Assembly: GCF_000212855.1 (NCBI RefSeq)
Contig: NZ_GL890993.1
Span: 1,217,098-1,278,867 of the forward strand
Origin: Streptococcus sanguinis SK355
GTDB taxonomy: Bacteria; Bacillota; Bacilli; Lactobacillales; Streptococcaceae
DNA length: 61,770 nt
Reading direction: 5' to 3'
The first letter of the stretch is position 1; the number at the start of each line of letters is the position of its first letter. Below, piece after piece: positions 43,414 through 51,833 of this stretch. The notes under the pieces are model-generated. The model worked only from the letters and a program-made list of their open reading frames with translations. It was not told the DNA's origin and searched no databases. Made by a program: the position numbers and the translations under genes.

Positions 43414-45753
43414 TTAATCAAATCTGTATTTCTGCTTGACGGTGCAGACGACGAAGATAAGTCCGAAAATGACCATGAGAATCAGGTAGACTGGCAACGT
43501 CGCAGCTGTCAGTGTCGCAATTTCTAAAAGGTGCTGCAGGACGAAGGCTGATAGATAGAAGCCAAAGACAGAGAAGATAATGAGTAGGCTACGCCAGAGG
43601 TTGAGTGGCAGACAGGCCCGGATGACTGACAGGAAGCTGATGCTGCCTAGCAAGTAATAGGTCAGGGTGGCCATTTCTATATCGCTCCAGCCATGACTGC
43701 TGCCCCAGATGCGGATAAATAGCACGCTGAAGACAATCATGAGGGAGCTTGGCAGAGCCAGCTGCAGGGAGCGTTTGAGGAAGTGCTTTTCAACCGGCTT
43801 AATATTGCGCTCAAAGGTGAGGACAAAGGGCGGGAAACCTTCGACAAACTGGTCAATCAGGGTGATTTGAATCGGAATAAATGGGAAAATCAAGAGATAT
43901 TCAGATTTTCCTAGCAGGATACTGGCGATGCAGATGATAGCCAGGATAAAGGAATAGATGGTCTTGATGAAGAAAATCGGAGCAATCCGGCCGATGTTAT
44001 TAACAACTCGGCGGCCTTCAAAAAGAATCTCAGGGACATCGTTAAAGTCGGAATTAAGAAGGACCAAGTTGGCAATCTGCCGAGTTGCGGGGTCTCCCTC
44101 GGCCATAACGATGGAGCAGTCTGCTTCACGCAAGGCCAAGATATCATTAACCCCATCTCCCGTCATGGCTGTTGTCCGACCAGCGGCCTTAAGAGTCTGG
44201 ATGAGCAGCTTCTTCTGATGGGGAGAAACACGGCCAAAGATGGCCGTTTCTTCAGCTTGCTCAACCAGTTCTTGATCGTTGATTTTAGAACAGTCGATGT
44301 AGCTGTCGTAGTTGGCAAATCCAGCCTGGCTCGCAATATGTGAAACGGTCACAGGATTGTCACCAGAGATGATTTTCAGATCAACATCCTGAGAGCGTAG
44401 ATAATCCAAGGTCTCGGCCGCTCCCTCACGAATAGGGTCAGTGATTTCCAGAACAGCTAAAGCGGTCATATCTTCAGGCAGTTGGATGCTGTGTTTGTCT
44501 AGCACTTGGTCGCTGTGAGCCAGCACCAAAACCCGCGATCCGCGTTTTTGAGCCTCTCCAACCGCTGCAGGGTTGCTGTCCAGCAGCATTTCGGGCGCTC
44601 CCAGAAAGATGGTTCCGACACTTGATAAATGCATTGCGCCCCATTTTCGGTCACTAGAAAATGGGATGACATTGTCGCTAGTATAGGTGTGCTCTAGGTG
44701 GCCGTAGCCCTTGCGGATAGCCTGAGCAGTTGGGTTATTATCCTCGCTGGTTTGGATGTAGGCTGCTAAGATTTGGCTGACAGTCTCATCAGAAAACTTA
44801 TCTGACAAACTATGCAAGGCTTCAACAGTCATCTTACCTTGGGTAATTGTCCCGGTCTTGTCCAGGCAGAGAGTATCCACCCGAGCCAGAGTTTCAACTG
44901 AATACATTTCCTGAACAAGGACCTTGCGCATGCCTAGTTTAATGACAGCTGTCAGGAGTGACGTGACTGTCAGGAGGGCGATTCCCTTTGGCAGCATACC
45001 CAAAAGAGCTGTCGAGCTGGTAATGACAGAGTTTTTGACAGGCAATCCCTTTATCATCAGGGCTTCAAAGAAGAGAGCCATTCCGAAAGGAATGATAATT
45101 TTTCCGGTAAAGCGGGAAATTTTCGCAAGATTGTATAGAATACGTGAGTTGATAGGCTTGAGGGTTTTAGCCTCAGTCATGAGCTTGTTGGCATAGTTGT
45201 CTGCTCCGACATGATGCACCTCGGCATAGATCTGCCCACTAGCCAGAAAGCTACCAGACAGCAGCTCAGCGCCTTCTTCCTTGAGAACCAAGTCACTCTC
45301 TCCTGTCAGCATGGCTTCATTGGCCTCGGCAACACCCTCTACTACACGGGCATCACTGGGAATTTGCTCGCCGGCTGACAGCTTGATCAGGTCACCCAGT
45401 ACAATTTCTTCTGGCTGAATTTTGACTTCCTGGCCGTCGCGGATGACTGTGACCAGCTCTCGGCTGACCAGATTGAGCTTGTCAATCATGTGTTTGGCTC
45501 GCAGTTCTGTGATAATACCAGTGACAGCATTAAAGCTAATGACTGCGAAGAAGACTAGATTGCTCCAGGCTTGGACAGAGACCAAGGCTACAGCAATAAC
45601 AAAGTTTAGGGCATTAAAAAGGGTGAAAACATTCCGCTTAACGATTTGCCAGTTACTGGTGCTGGTGTCACTTGTAAAATCGTTGGTCAAGCCCTGCGAA
45701 ATCTTTTCATCTACTTGGGTTTGGTTTAAACCGATTAATTCTTTCTTGTTCAT
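43414..45753 (-). CDS. Cation-transporting P-type ATPase (CaxP-like)
   Basis: A 779-aa P-type ATPase. Marks: the actuator loop MLTGESDLV (TGE), helix 4 LGMLPKGIALL, phosphorylation site CLDKTGTITQG, ATP-site FSSDRKWGA, and hinge MTGDGVNDILALREAD. Ten helices are expected, with a cluster of hydrophobic segments at the C-terminus. It lacks N-terminal metal-binding Cys motifs and CPx, so it is not a heavy-metal pump; from memory it is close to the pneumococcal calcium exporter CaxP. The ion is inferred. TGGTATCAT lies 7 nt before the ATG with no ribosome site, again suggesting a leaderless or very short leader. Confidence 0.88.
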   Translation of the reverse strand: MNKKELIGLNQTQVDEKISQGLTNDFTSDTSTSNWQIVKRNVFTLFNALNFVIAVALVSVQAWSNLVFFAVISFNAVTGIITELRAKHMIDKLNLVSRELVTVIRDGQEVKIQPEEIVLGDLIKLSAGEQIPSDARVVEGVAEANEAMLTGESDLVLKEEGAELLSGSFLASGQIYAEVHHVGADNYANKLMTEAKTLKPINSRILYNLAKISRFTGKIIIPFGMALFFEALMIKGLPVKNSVITSSTALLGMLPKGIALLTVTSLLTAVIKLGMRKVLVQEMYSVETLARVDTLCLDKTGTITQGKMTVEALHSLSDKFSDETVSQILAAYIQTSEDNNPTAQAIRKGYGHLEHTYTSDNVIPFSSDRKWGAMHLSSVGTIFLGAPEMLLDSNPAAVGEAQKRGSRVLVLAHSDQVLDKHSIQLPEDMTALAVLEITDPIREGAAETLDYLRSQDVDLKIISGDNPVTVSHIASQAGFANYDSYIDCSKINDQELVEQAEETAIFGRVSPHQKKLLIQTLKAAGRTTAMTGDGVNDILALREADCSIVMAEGDPATRQIANLVLLNSDFNDVPEILFEGRRVVNNIGRIAPIFFIKTIYSFILAIICIASILLGKSEYLLIFPFIPIQITLIDQFVEGFPPFVLTFERNIKPVEKHFLKRSLQLALPSSLMIVFSVLFIRIWGSSHGWSDIEMATLTYYLLGSISFLSVIRACLPLNLWRSLLIIFSVFGFYLSAFVLQHLLEIATLTAATLPVYLILMVIFGLIFVVCTVKQKYRFD

Positions 45754-45826
45754 GAGATTAATGATACCATTTTTTTAGGGAAATGGCTATCAGAATCCGC
45801 TGTTACAGGCAAAGTTTGGAAAAACA

Positions 45827-45855
45827 TTGCAGACTATAAAGGGATAGGGTATAAT
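45827..45855 (+). promoter_or_regulatory. Promoter of plsC
   Basis: TTGCAG (45827-45832), 17 bp, TATAAT (45850-45855). Confidence 0.72.
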
Positions 45856-45910
45856 GGGAAAGGATGTAATAAATTTCAAGTACAATCACAGTTTGAAATA
45901 AGGAGAGTTT

Positions 45911-46651
45911 ATGTTTTATACCTATTTGCGAGGTTTAGTGATTTTTATCCTGTGGACCTTGAACGGCAATGCGCATTACCACAATAAAGAAAAGATTCCT
46001 TCAAAAGATGAAAATTATATCTTGGTGGCCCCTCACCGGACATGGTGGGATCCAGTTTACATGGCTTTTGCGACCAAGCCTAAGCAGTTCATTTTCATGG
46101 CCAAGAAACAGCTCTTTGAAAATCGGGTGTTCGGCTGGTGGATTCGCATGTGTGGTGCCTTTCCCATTGACCGGGAAAATCCTGGTCCGTCAGCTATCAA
46201 GTACCCTGTCAATATGCTGAAAAAGAGCAATCGTTCCCTGATTATGTTCCCAAGCGGTAGCCGCCATTCTACGGATGTCAAGGGAGGAGTGGCAGTGATT
46301 GCTAAGATGGCTAAGGTCCGTATCATGCCAGTAGTCTACGCTGGTCCCATGAGCCTCAAAGGCTTGGCAGCTGGGGAGCGCGTGGACATGAATTTTGGTA
46401 ATCCAATTGATATTTCAGACATTAAGAAGATGAATGATGAGGGAGTTGAAGAAGTGGCTCGCCGTGTTCATGCTGAGTTTGACCGTCTGGATGCTGAAGT
46501 AGCCCCTTACCAGACACATAAGAAAGGCAATATCTTCTTGCGGATTTTACGTGCCTTTGTCTTTATTCCTGCTATTTTGATTGGAATTTTGACCATCATT
46601 TTCAGCTTTTTTGCTAGCTTTGTCTGGGATCCGGATAAGCATAGAAAATAA
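45911..46651 (+). CDS. plsC: 1-acyl-sn-glycerol-3-phosphate acyltransferase
   Basis: A 246-aa lysophosphatidic acid acyltransferase that makes phosphatidic acid at the membrane. The HX4D motif is APHRTWWDPV (about 35-44), the substrate motif FPSGSRHST (about 115), and PVVYAGP follows. An N-terminal hydrophobic stretch and a C-terminal helix (about 212-235) anchor it. AAGGAGAG precedes the ATG. In streptococci it commonly sits beside comEA; here one extra gene lies between them. Confidence 0.93.
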   Translation: MFYTYLRGLVIFILWTLNGNAHYHNKEKIPSKDENYILVAPHRTWWDPVYMAFATKPKQFIFMAKKQLFENRVFGWWIRMCGAFPIDRENPGPSAIKYPVNMLKKSNRSLIMFPSGSRHSTDVKGGVAVIAKMAKVRIMPVVYAGPMSLKGLAAGERVDMNFGNPIDISDIKKMNDEGVEEVARRVHAEFDRLDAEVAPYQTHKKGNIFLRILRAFVFIPAILIGILTIIFSFFASFVWDPDKHRK

Positions 46652-46657
46652 GATACT

Positions 46658-46701
46658 AATCAGCTTACTGAGCAATCTTGCTTGGGAGCTGATTTTTTTA
46701 T
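46658..46701 (+). terminator. Terminator after plsC
   Basis: AATCAGCT/AGCTGATT outer and AGCA/TGCT inner stems, then T7. Confidence 0.88.
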
Positions 46702-46744
46702 GTGAGTGAGTTATAATGTTGGTATGTTTTATAAGGAGAATGTC

Positions 46745-47272
46745 ATGTCTCTTGCATTTTTATCTTTTGTAACCTTATCACTGTTTATGCTGCACGAGTT
46801 TGATGAGATTATCCTGATTCGGCCTTGGATTTCTCAGAATCAAGATCATCAAGGCTATCAAAAGGAGATGTTCATTTCCAGAAAAGGGAGTTATCTTTCT
46901 GCTGAAAGTATTGCTCTGATGATTGCAGAGGAATTTCTGCTGGCTTTTATCCTTTTTTTGCTTGCCATTCTATTTCGCATTCCCGAGCTAGTTTTGGCTA
47001 TTGGCTTCTGTCATACCCTCCATTTGGTGGGCCATATCATGCAAGTATTTCGCTTTCGTCGCTGGGTACCGGGCGGCTTCACTGCTTTGACGACGTTTCC
47101 TATGCTAATCTTAGTCTTCATCCTTTATCTAAGTCAGCAGTCGGTTTCTTGGCCATTGCTTCTGATTCTAAGCGCTCTTGTGATGGCTTTTCTTCTAGTA
47201 AACCTTGCTTTTTTACATAGCAGAGCTCAAAAGATAGAAACTTGGATATACAAGATAAGCAAAGCAGACTGA
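46745..47272 (+). CDS. HXXEE-domain membrane protein
   Basis: A 175-aa membrane protein. The N-terminal helix contains LHEFDEIILI (the HxxEE-type motif, here H-E-F-D-E), and a later helix has GFCHTLHLVGHIMQVF followed by PGGFTALTTFP, the marks of the HXXEE family. Function is unknown; the conserved His and acidic residues suggest a metal or small-molecule site. AAGGAG lies 7 nt before the ATG at 46745. It has terminators on both sides, so it is a separate unit placed between plsC and comEA. Confidence 0.82.
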   Translation: MSLAFLSFVTLSLFMLHEFDEIILIRPWISQNQDHQGYQKEMFISRKGSYLSAESIALMIAEEFLLAFILFLLAILFRIPELVLAIGFCHTLHLVGHIMQVFRFRRWVPGGFTALTTFPMLILVFILYLSQQSVSWPLLLILSALVMAFLLVNLAFLHSRAQKIETWIYKISKAD

Positions 47273-47341
47273 TATTGCAGCTTTTATTTTCATCAATGAC
47301 CATTCTATCTACGACTACTTGCAAAATAAAGATTTTAAAAT

Positions 47342-47379
47342 ATGACAAGCTGAAAATTCTCTCGGTTTGTCATTTTTTT
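47342..47379 (+). terminator. Terminator just before the cin box
   Basis: ATGACAA/TTGTCAT stem with T7; it insulates the competence promoter from upstream transcription. Confidence 0.88.
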
Positions 47380-47387
47380 GAATGTTT

Positions 47388-47395
47388 TACGAATA
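47388..47395 (+). promoter_or_regulatory. cin box (ComX/SigX promoter)
   Basis: TACGAATA, the late-competence combox recognised by RNA polymerase with ComX, preceded by T4 and 22 bp before the comEA ATG. This makes the comEA-comEC operon a late competence unit. Confidence 0.9.
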
Positions 47396-47416
47396 AAAAG
47401 ACAAAGGAGAAAAAAT

Positions 47417-48097
47417 ATGCTTGAAGAAATCATTGAAAAGCTGAAAGAATACAAGCTCTTTGTCGGTCTAGCAGTAGTTGGCGCTGTGCTAGGTGGCTTT
47501 TTCCTCATCAAAGGAAATCACCAGCCGCAAAATCAGGTAGCCGCCTTGAGCCAAGAAATAACTTCCTCATCCAGCTCAGCTGATGAAGAAAGCGAAAAGA
47601 TTGTTTCTAAGGCCAAGGCGGACGAAGAGGAGAGTGAGCAAGTCACTGTGGATATTAAAGGCGCAGTTAAAAATCCTGGTGTCTATGAGCTGAGAGCGGG
47701 AGCGAGAGTCCATGAAGCTATCCAAAAAGCTGGCGGATTGACAGCAGACGCCGAGGCTAAGTCCATCAATCAGGCACAAAAATTAACGGATGAAGCAGTA
47801 ATCTATGTGGCAAAGATTGGTGAAGAAGGAGCCGATGTCACACAGACTGGCCAGCATCAAGCAGGAGCTTCTGATTCTGCAGGTGCCAGTGGTGGAAAGT
47901 CAGACAAGGTCAATCTAAATACGGCGACAGAGGCTGAACTGCAGACTATTTCAGGCATCGGACAGAAGCGGGCTTCTGACATCATCGCCTACCGCGAAAG
48001 CAGTGGCCGCTTCAAGTCAGTAGATGATCTGAAAAAAGTGTCAGGTATTGGAGATAAGACCTTGGAAAAGCTGAAAGAATATGTTACAGTGGATTAA
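47417..48097 (+). CDS. comEA: Competence DNA receptor ComEA
   Basis: A 226-aa membrane-anchored protein that binds incoming double-stranded DNA at the surface. One helix (about 13-32), a Ser/Glu-rich linker, an SLBB domain (about 76-130, VTVDIKGAVKNPGVYELRAG) and a Gly/Ser linker are followed by a double helix-hairpin-helix DNA-binding domain (about 163-226, KVNLNTATEAELQTISGIG and LKKVSGIGDKTLEKL). AAAGGAG precedes the ATG at 47417. It overlaps comEC by 17 bp. Confidence 0.96.
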   Translation: MLEEIIEKLKEYKLFVGLAVVGAVLGGFFLIKGNHQPQNQVAALSQEITSSSSSADEESEKIVSKAKADEEESEQVTVDIKGAVKNPGVYELRAGARVHEAIQKAGGLTADAEAKSINQAQKLTDEAVIYVAKIGEEGADVTQTGQHQAGASDSAGASGGKSDKVNLNTATEAELQTISGIGQKRASDIIAYRESSGRFKSVDDLKKVSGIGDKTLEKLKEYVTVD

Positions 48098-50321
48098 AAA
48101 GTTATCCCTCACCCCTATCTATCTGGCTTTCATTCTTATCTGGGCCTATTTTGCCGTCTATGCTGGCAGTTTGTTAGCATATTTAGGGCTAGGGGTCCTT
48201 CTGCTTCGTCTTTTTTTGACCTATCCTTTCAAAAAGAGTCTAGCTGCTTTGGCATTCCTGTCCCTTTTTGTCCTCTTTTTCTTGCTTCGTCGGGAAATGG
48301 CAGAGCAGGCCATTAGGCAGGAACCTCCTTCAGCTAGCTCAGTTCAGGTCTTGCCGGATACGATCAAAGTCAATGGAGATTCCCTATCCTTTCGAGGGCG
48401 AACTGACGGTCGACTTTATCAGGTCTTCTACAAGATTAAATCAGCCAGTGAAAAGGAAGCTTTTCAGCAACTGACAGATTTGGTCGTCCTTGCTATTGAA
48501 GGAGAGTTTGAACAGGCCCAGCAGCAACGAAATTTTTCGGGCTTTGACTATCAGGCTTATTTAAAGAGTCAGGGGATTTACCGTACCTTAAAAATCAATA
48601 AGATTCAGTCACTAAGGACAATTTCCAGCCTGAATCCACTGGATTGGCTGTCTATCTGGCGCAGAAAAGCGCTGGTCTATATTCGAAATAATTTTCCTAG
48701 TCCAATGAGCCATTACATGACAGGACTCTTGTTTGGTGACTTAGATACGGAGTTTGCGGAAATGAGTGACCTGTATTCTAGCTTGGGTATCATCCATTTG
48801 TTTGCCTTGTCTGGTATGCAGGTAGGTTTCTTTTTGGATGGTTTTCGCAGAATTCTTCTAAGGTTGGGGATGAAGAGGGAGACAGTAAACGCCTTGCAGC
48901 TGCCTTTTTCATTTATCTATGCTGGACTGACAGGCTTTTCTGTTTCTGTCGTCAGAAGCTTAGTCCAGAAGTTGTTGGCCCAGCAAGGATTGACCAGATC
49001 AGATAATTTTGCTCTGACACTGATGATTCTCTTTATCATCATGCCCAATTTTCTTCTGACAGCTGGCGGTGTCTTGTCCTGCGCCTATGCCTTTTTAATT
49101 TCTATGATGGATTTTGAAAAGTTGCCGCCGATTCGGAAGCTTTTAGCGGAAAGTCTGACTATTTCATTGGGGATTTTGCCTATACTAATCTACTATTTTT
49201 CTGAATTTCAGCCTTGGTCCGTACTTCTGACTTTTCTATTTTCACTACTCTTTGACCTGCTGATGCTGCCAGGGTTAACCCTCATTTTTATTTTGTCACC
49301 AATGGTAAAAATCTCTCAGGTCAATTTTTTCTTTGAGTTACTCGAAAATGTGATTCGTTGGGTAGCTGATTTTACTCCGCGTCCTTTGGTTTTGGGAAAG
49401 CCCAACCTCTGGTTACTGGTCTCTCTGCTTTTGGTTTTGGCTTTAATCTATGACTTTCGGAGAAAGAAAAGATGGCTTATGTCTTTTAGTCTAGTTGCTC
49501 TTCTCCTATTTTTCTTGACTAAGCATCCGCTGCAAAGTGAGATTACAGTGGTGGATATTGGTCAAGGTGATAGCATTTTTCTCAGGGACTGGCAGGGCAG
49601 GACGATTTTGATTGATGTTGGAGGACGAGTCGAGATTGGAAAAAAGGAGGCTTGGCAGGAGCGACAGACTTCATCCAATGCAGAAAAGACCTTGATTCCC
49701 TATCTCAAAAGTCGTGGTGTTGGTAGTCTGGATGTATTGGTCCTGACTCATACCGATACCGACCATATGGGCGATATGCTGGAGGTAGCTAAGCATTTTT
49801 CTATCAAGGAAGTCTATGTTTCCAAAGGAAGTTTGACTCAGCCTGATTTTGTTCAAAAGCTGGAGCAGATAGAAACTTCTGTCCATGTCGTAAAAGTTGG
49901 AGATGAGATTCCGGTATTTGACTCGGCTTTGCAGGTTCTCTATCCTAGTGGGACAGGCGACGGTGGAAATGATGATTCGATTGTACTCTACGGGGAGTTC
50001 TTTCAGACAAAATTTTTGTTTACAGGTGATTTGGAAAGGCAAGGAGAAACTGAACTGCTGCAGCGATTTCCTCAGCTGAAAGCAGATGTCTTAAAAGCAG
50101 GGCATCATGGCTCCAAAGGCTCTTCCAGTCCAGAGTTTTTAGAGCAAATTCAGCCGAAACTGGCCTTGATATCAGCTGGCCAGAATAATCGTTATCGACA
50201 TCCGCATCAGGAAACTTTGCAAAGATTTGAGAAGTTTAATACAGCCATCTATCGAACTGACCAGCAGGGGGCCATTCGTTTGATTGGTTGGAATTCCTGG
50301 AGGATTGAAACGGTTCATTGA
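48081..50321 (+). CDS. comEC: Competence DNA channel ComEC
   Basis: A 746-aa membrane channel that passes single-stranded DNA into the cell. N-terminal helices and a DUF4131-like domain come first, then the competence domain (IHLFALSGMQVGFFLDGF, about 237-254), further helices, and a C-terminal metallo-beta-lactamase-like domain with DIGQGDSIFL, LTHTDTDHMGDM (about 555) and KAGHHGSKGSS (about 672). The metal-ligand set THTDTDH and GHHGS looks intact, so the domain may be an active nuclease. It is coupled to comEA. Confidence 0.96.
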   Translation: MLQWIKKLSLTPIYLAFILIWAYFAVYAGSLLAYLGLGVLLLRLFLTYPFKKSLAALAFLSLFVLFFLLRREMAEQAIRQEPPSASSVQVLPDTIKVNGDSLSFRGRTDGRLYQVFYKIKSASEKEAFQQLTDLVVLAIEGEFEQAQQQRNFSGFDYQAYLKSQGIYRTLKINKIQSLRTISSLNPLDWLSIWRRKALVYIRNNFPSPMSHYMTGLLFGDLDTEFAEMSDLYSSLGIIHLFALSGMQVGFFLDGFRRILLRLGMKRETVNALQLPFSFIYAGLTGFSVSVVRSLVQKLLAQQGLTRSDNFALTLMILFIIMPNFLLTAGGVLSCAYAFLISMMDFEKLPPIRKLLAESLTISLGILPILIYYFSEFQPWSVLLTFLFSLLFDLLMLPGLTLIFILSPMVKISQVNFFFELLENVIRWVADFTPRPLVLGKPNLWLLVSLLLVLALIYDFRRKKRWLMSFSLVALLLFFLTKHPLQSEITVVDIGQGDSIFLRDWQGRTILIDVGGRVEIGKKEAWQERQTSSNAEKTLIPYLKSRGVGSLDVLVLTHTDTDHMGDMLEVAKHFSIKEVYVSKGSLTQPDFVQKLEQIETSVHVVKVGDEIPVFDSALQVLYPSGTGDGGNDDSIVLYGEFFQTKFLFTGDLERQGETELLQRFPQLKADVLKAGHHGSKGSSSPEFLEQIQPKLALISAGQNNRYRHPHQETLQRFEKFNTAIYRTDQQGAIRLIGWNSWRIETVH

Positions 50322-50446
50322 CAGCCGCGCTAAAGATACCAACTCATGCTTTGTAGACTGCTTAGCTTCAGTCAGGAAGTCATATTGATTTATTTATGCA
50401 TTTGTGATAAGATAATGGGTATAAAAAAATTATAGAGGAGAATTTT

Positions 50447-51583
50447 ATGTTTGCTGCATATAAAAAATTCTGGACACACTATGCTGATTTTTCAGGTCGT
50501 TCTACCCGGTCTGACTACTGGTGGGCATTTTTGTGTCACATGATTATCATTGTACCATTGTTTATCATTATTTGGGTTTCTGCATTAGGAAGTATTTTTT
50601 CTGTAGCTCAGGACGCAGCTTATGGATATGAACCAGATCCATCAGCATTCTTGGCTGGGGCAGGATTTGCTGTCATTTTTTGGTTTATCCTACTGATTTA
50701 TAGTTTAGCTACCTTAGTTCCTTATATGGCAATTATAGTTCGCCGTCTGCGGGATGCTGGTTATCATTGGGCTTTCCTATTTTTGGCTATTGGTCCGTCT
50801 ATTGCTATTCTTATTCCTGTTCTAAATATTATTGCAGTTCTTGTAGCTCTTCCATGTTTTATTGCTTTGATTGTTTTGCTTTGTCAAGGATCTAAGCCTG
50901 AAATGGTTGGGAATTCATACGGTCAGCAATATGGTCAGCAAAACTTCCAAGGTCAGCAGTTTGGTCAACAGTCTTACAATCAAGGCTTGAACTATGAAAA
51001 GCAACCACAACAAGGCGGTTTCCAAGGCCAACAGTTTGGCCAACAACCACAGCAAGGTGGTTTCCAAGGACAACAGTTTGGTCAATCACAACAACCAGTT
51101 CAAAATCAACCATTTGGCCAACAGCCGCAACAAGGTGGTTTCCAAGGTCAGCAATTTGGTCAACAACCACAGCAACCTGTCCAAAACCAGTCATTTGGCC
51201 AACAACCACAACAACCAGTTCAAAATCAACCATTTGGCCAACAGCCGCAACAAGGTGGTTTCCAAGGACAACAGTTTGGTCAACAACCACAGCAACCTGT
51301 CCAAAACCAACCATTTGGTCAACAACCACAGCAAGGTGGCTTCCAAGAACAGCAGTTTGGTCAACAGCCACAACAACCTGTTTCTGATCAAAGTCAAGCG
51401 GTGGAGCAAGCAGAACCAGTTCAAAATCCATTTACTGCTGAAACACCTGAGCAGTCAACACCTGAGGATTTTGGAACTCAAGCACCTGTTGAGGATAATC
51501 CTTTTGTTTCGTCAGTTCAAGAGGAGCAACCTTCTACTCCAGCTGAAAACAGTGTAGATGATGCAACTGAAAATCAAGAATAA
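50447..51583 (+). CDS. DUF805 membrane protein with Gln-rich repeat tail
   Basis: A 378-aa protein. Residues 1-150 are a DUF805 domain with four helices; marks are KKFWTHYADFSGRSTRSDYW and IVRRLRDAGYHWA. From about residue 158 the protein is low-complexity, with about ten tandem units of 13-14 aa in two alternating types (PQQGGFQGQQFGQ and PQQPVQNQPFGQ), then an acidic Pro-rich tail. The domain is normal for the family, but such a long repeat tail is not. GAGGAG precedes the ATG. It is a single gene. Confidence 0.85.
   Translation: MFAAYKKFWTHYADFSGRSTRSDYWWAFLCHMIIIVPLFIIIWVSALGSIFSVAQDAAYGYEPDPSAFLAGAGFAVIFWFILLIYSLATLVPYMAIIVRRLRDAGYHWAFLFLAIGPSIAILIPVLNIIAVLVALPCFIALIVLLCQGSKPEMVGNSYGQQYGQQNFQGQQFGQQSYNQGLNYEKQPQQGGFQGQQFGQQPQQGGFQGQQFGQSQQPVQNQPFGQQPQQGGFQGQQFGQQPQQPVQNQSFGQQPQQPVQNQPFGQQPQQGGFQGQQFGQQPQQPVQNQPFGQQPQQGGFQEQQFGQQPQQPVSDQSQAVEQAEPVQNPFTAETPEQSTPEDFGTQAPVEDNPFVSSVQEEQPSTPAENSVDDATENQE
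50998..51390 (+). repeat. Tandem coding repeats (39-42 bp units)
   Basis: About ten in-frame repeats of two kinds, ending variously in TTTGGTCAACAA or TTTGGCCAACAG. Neighbouring units are nearly identical at the DNA level, so the number probably varies between strains by slippage or recombination. Confidence 0.85.
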
Positions 51584-51586
51584 ACA

Positions 51587-51620
51587 AAGAAGAGTTGGAA
51601 TTTCTCCAGCTCTTTTTGTT
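51587..51620 (+). terminator. Terminator
   Basis: AAGAGTTGG/CCAGCTCTT stem with one G-U pair and T5. Confidence 0.85.
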
Positions 51621-51833
51621 CTATCGCTCGCAGAAAAGATTTAACAGAACGAGGCATTGATTGCTTTTCATAACAAAGAAAAATGAAGCCACTAACAGTT
51701 TATATTTATATAGCGGATATACTCAAAAATTAGATTTTGTTTGCAAAGAAAATAGCAGACTTTCCGACTCTTTTTTGTTACAATCAATACATGAAAAAAA
51801 TTGACAAGAAATATAAAGCAGGGGAGACTTTCT

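Noticed and set aside
50998..51390. Regular 39-42-bp repeats resembling a CRISPR or satellite array.
   Set aside because: Repeats are contiguous with no unique spacers, are in frame and encode a Gln-rich protein tail. Open frames on the other strand here are a by-product of the repeat.
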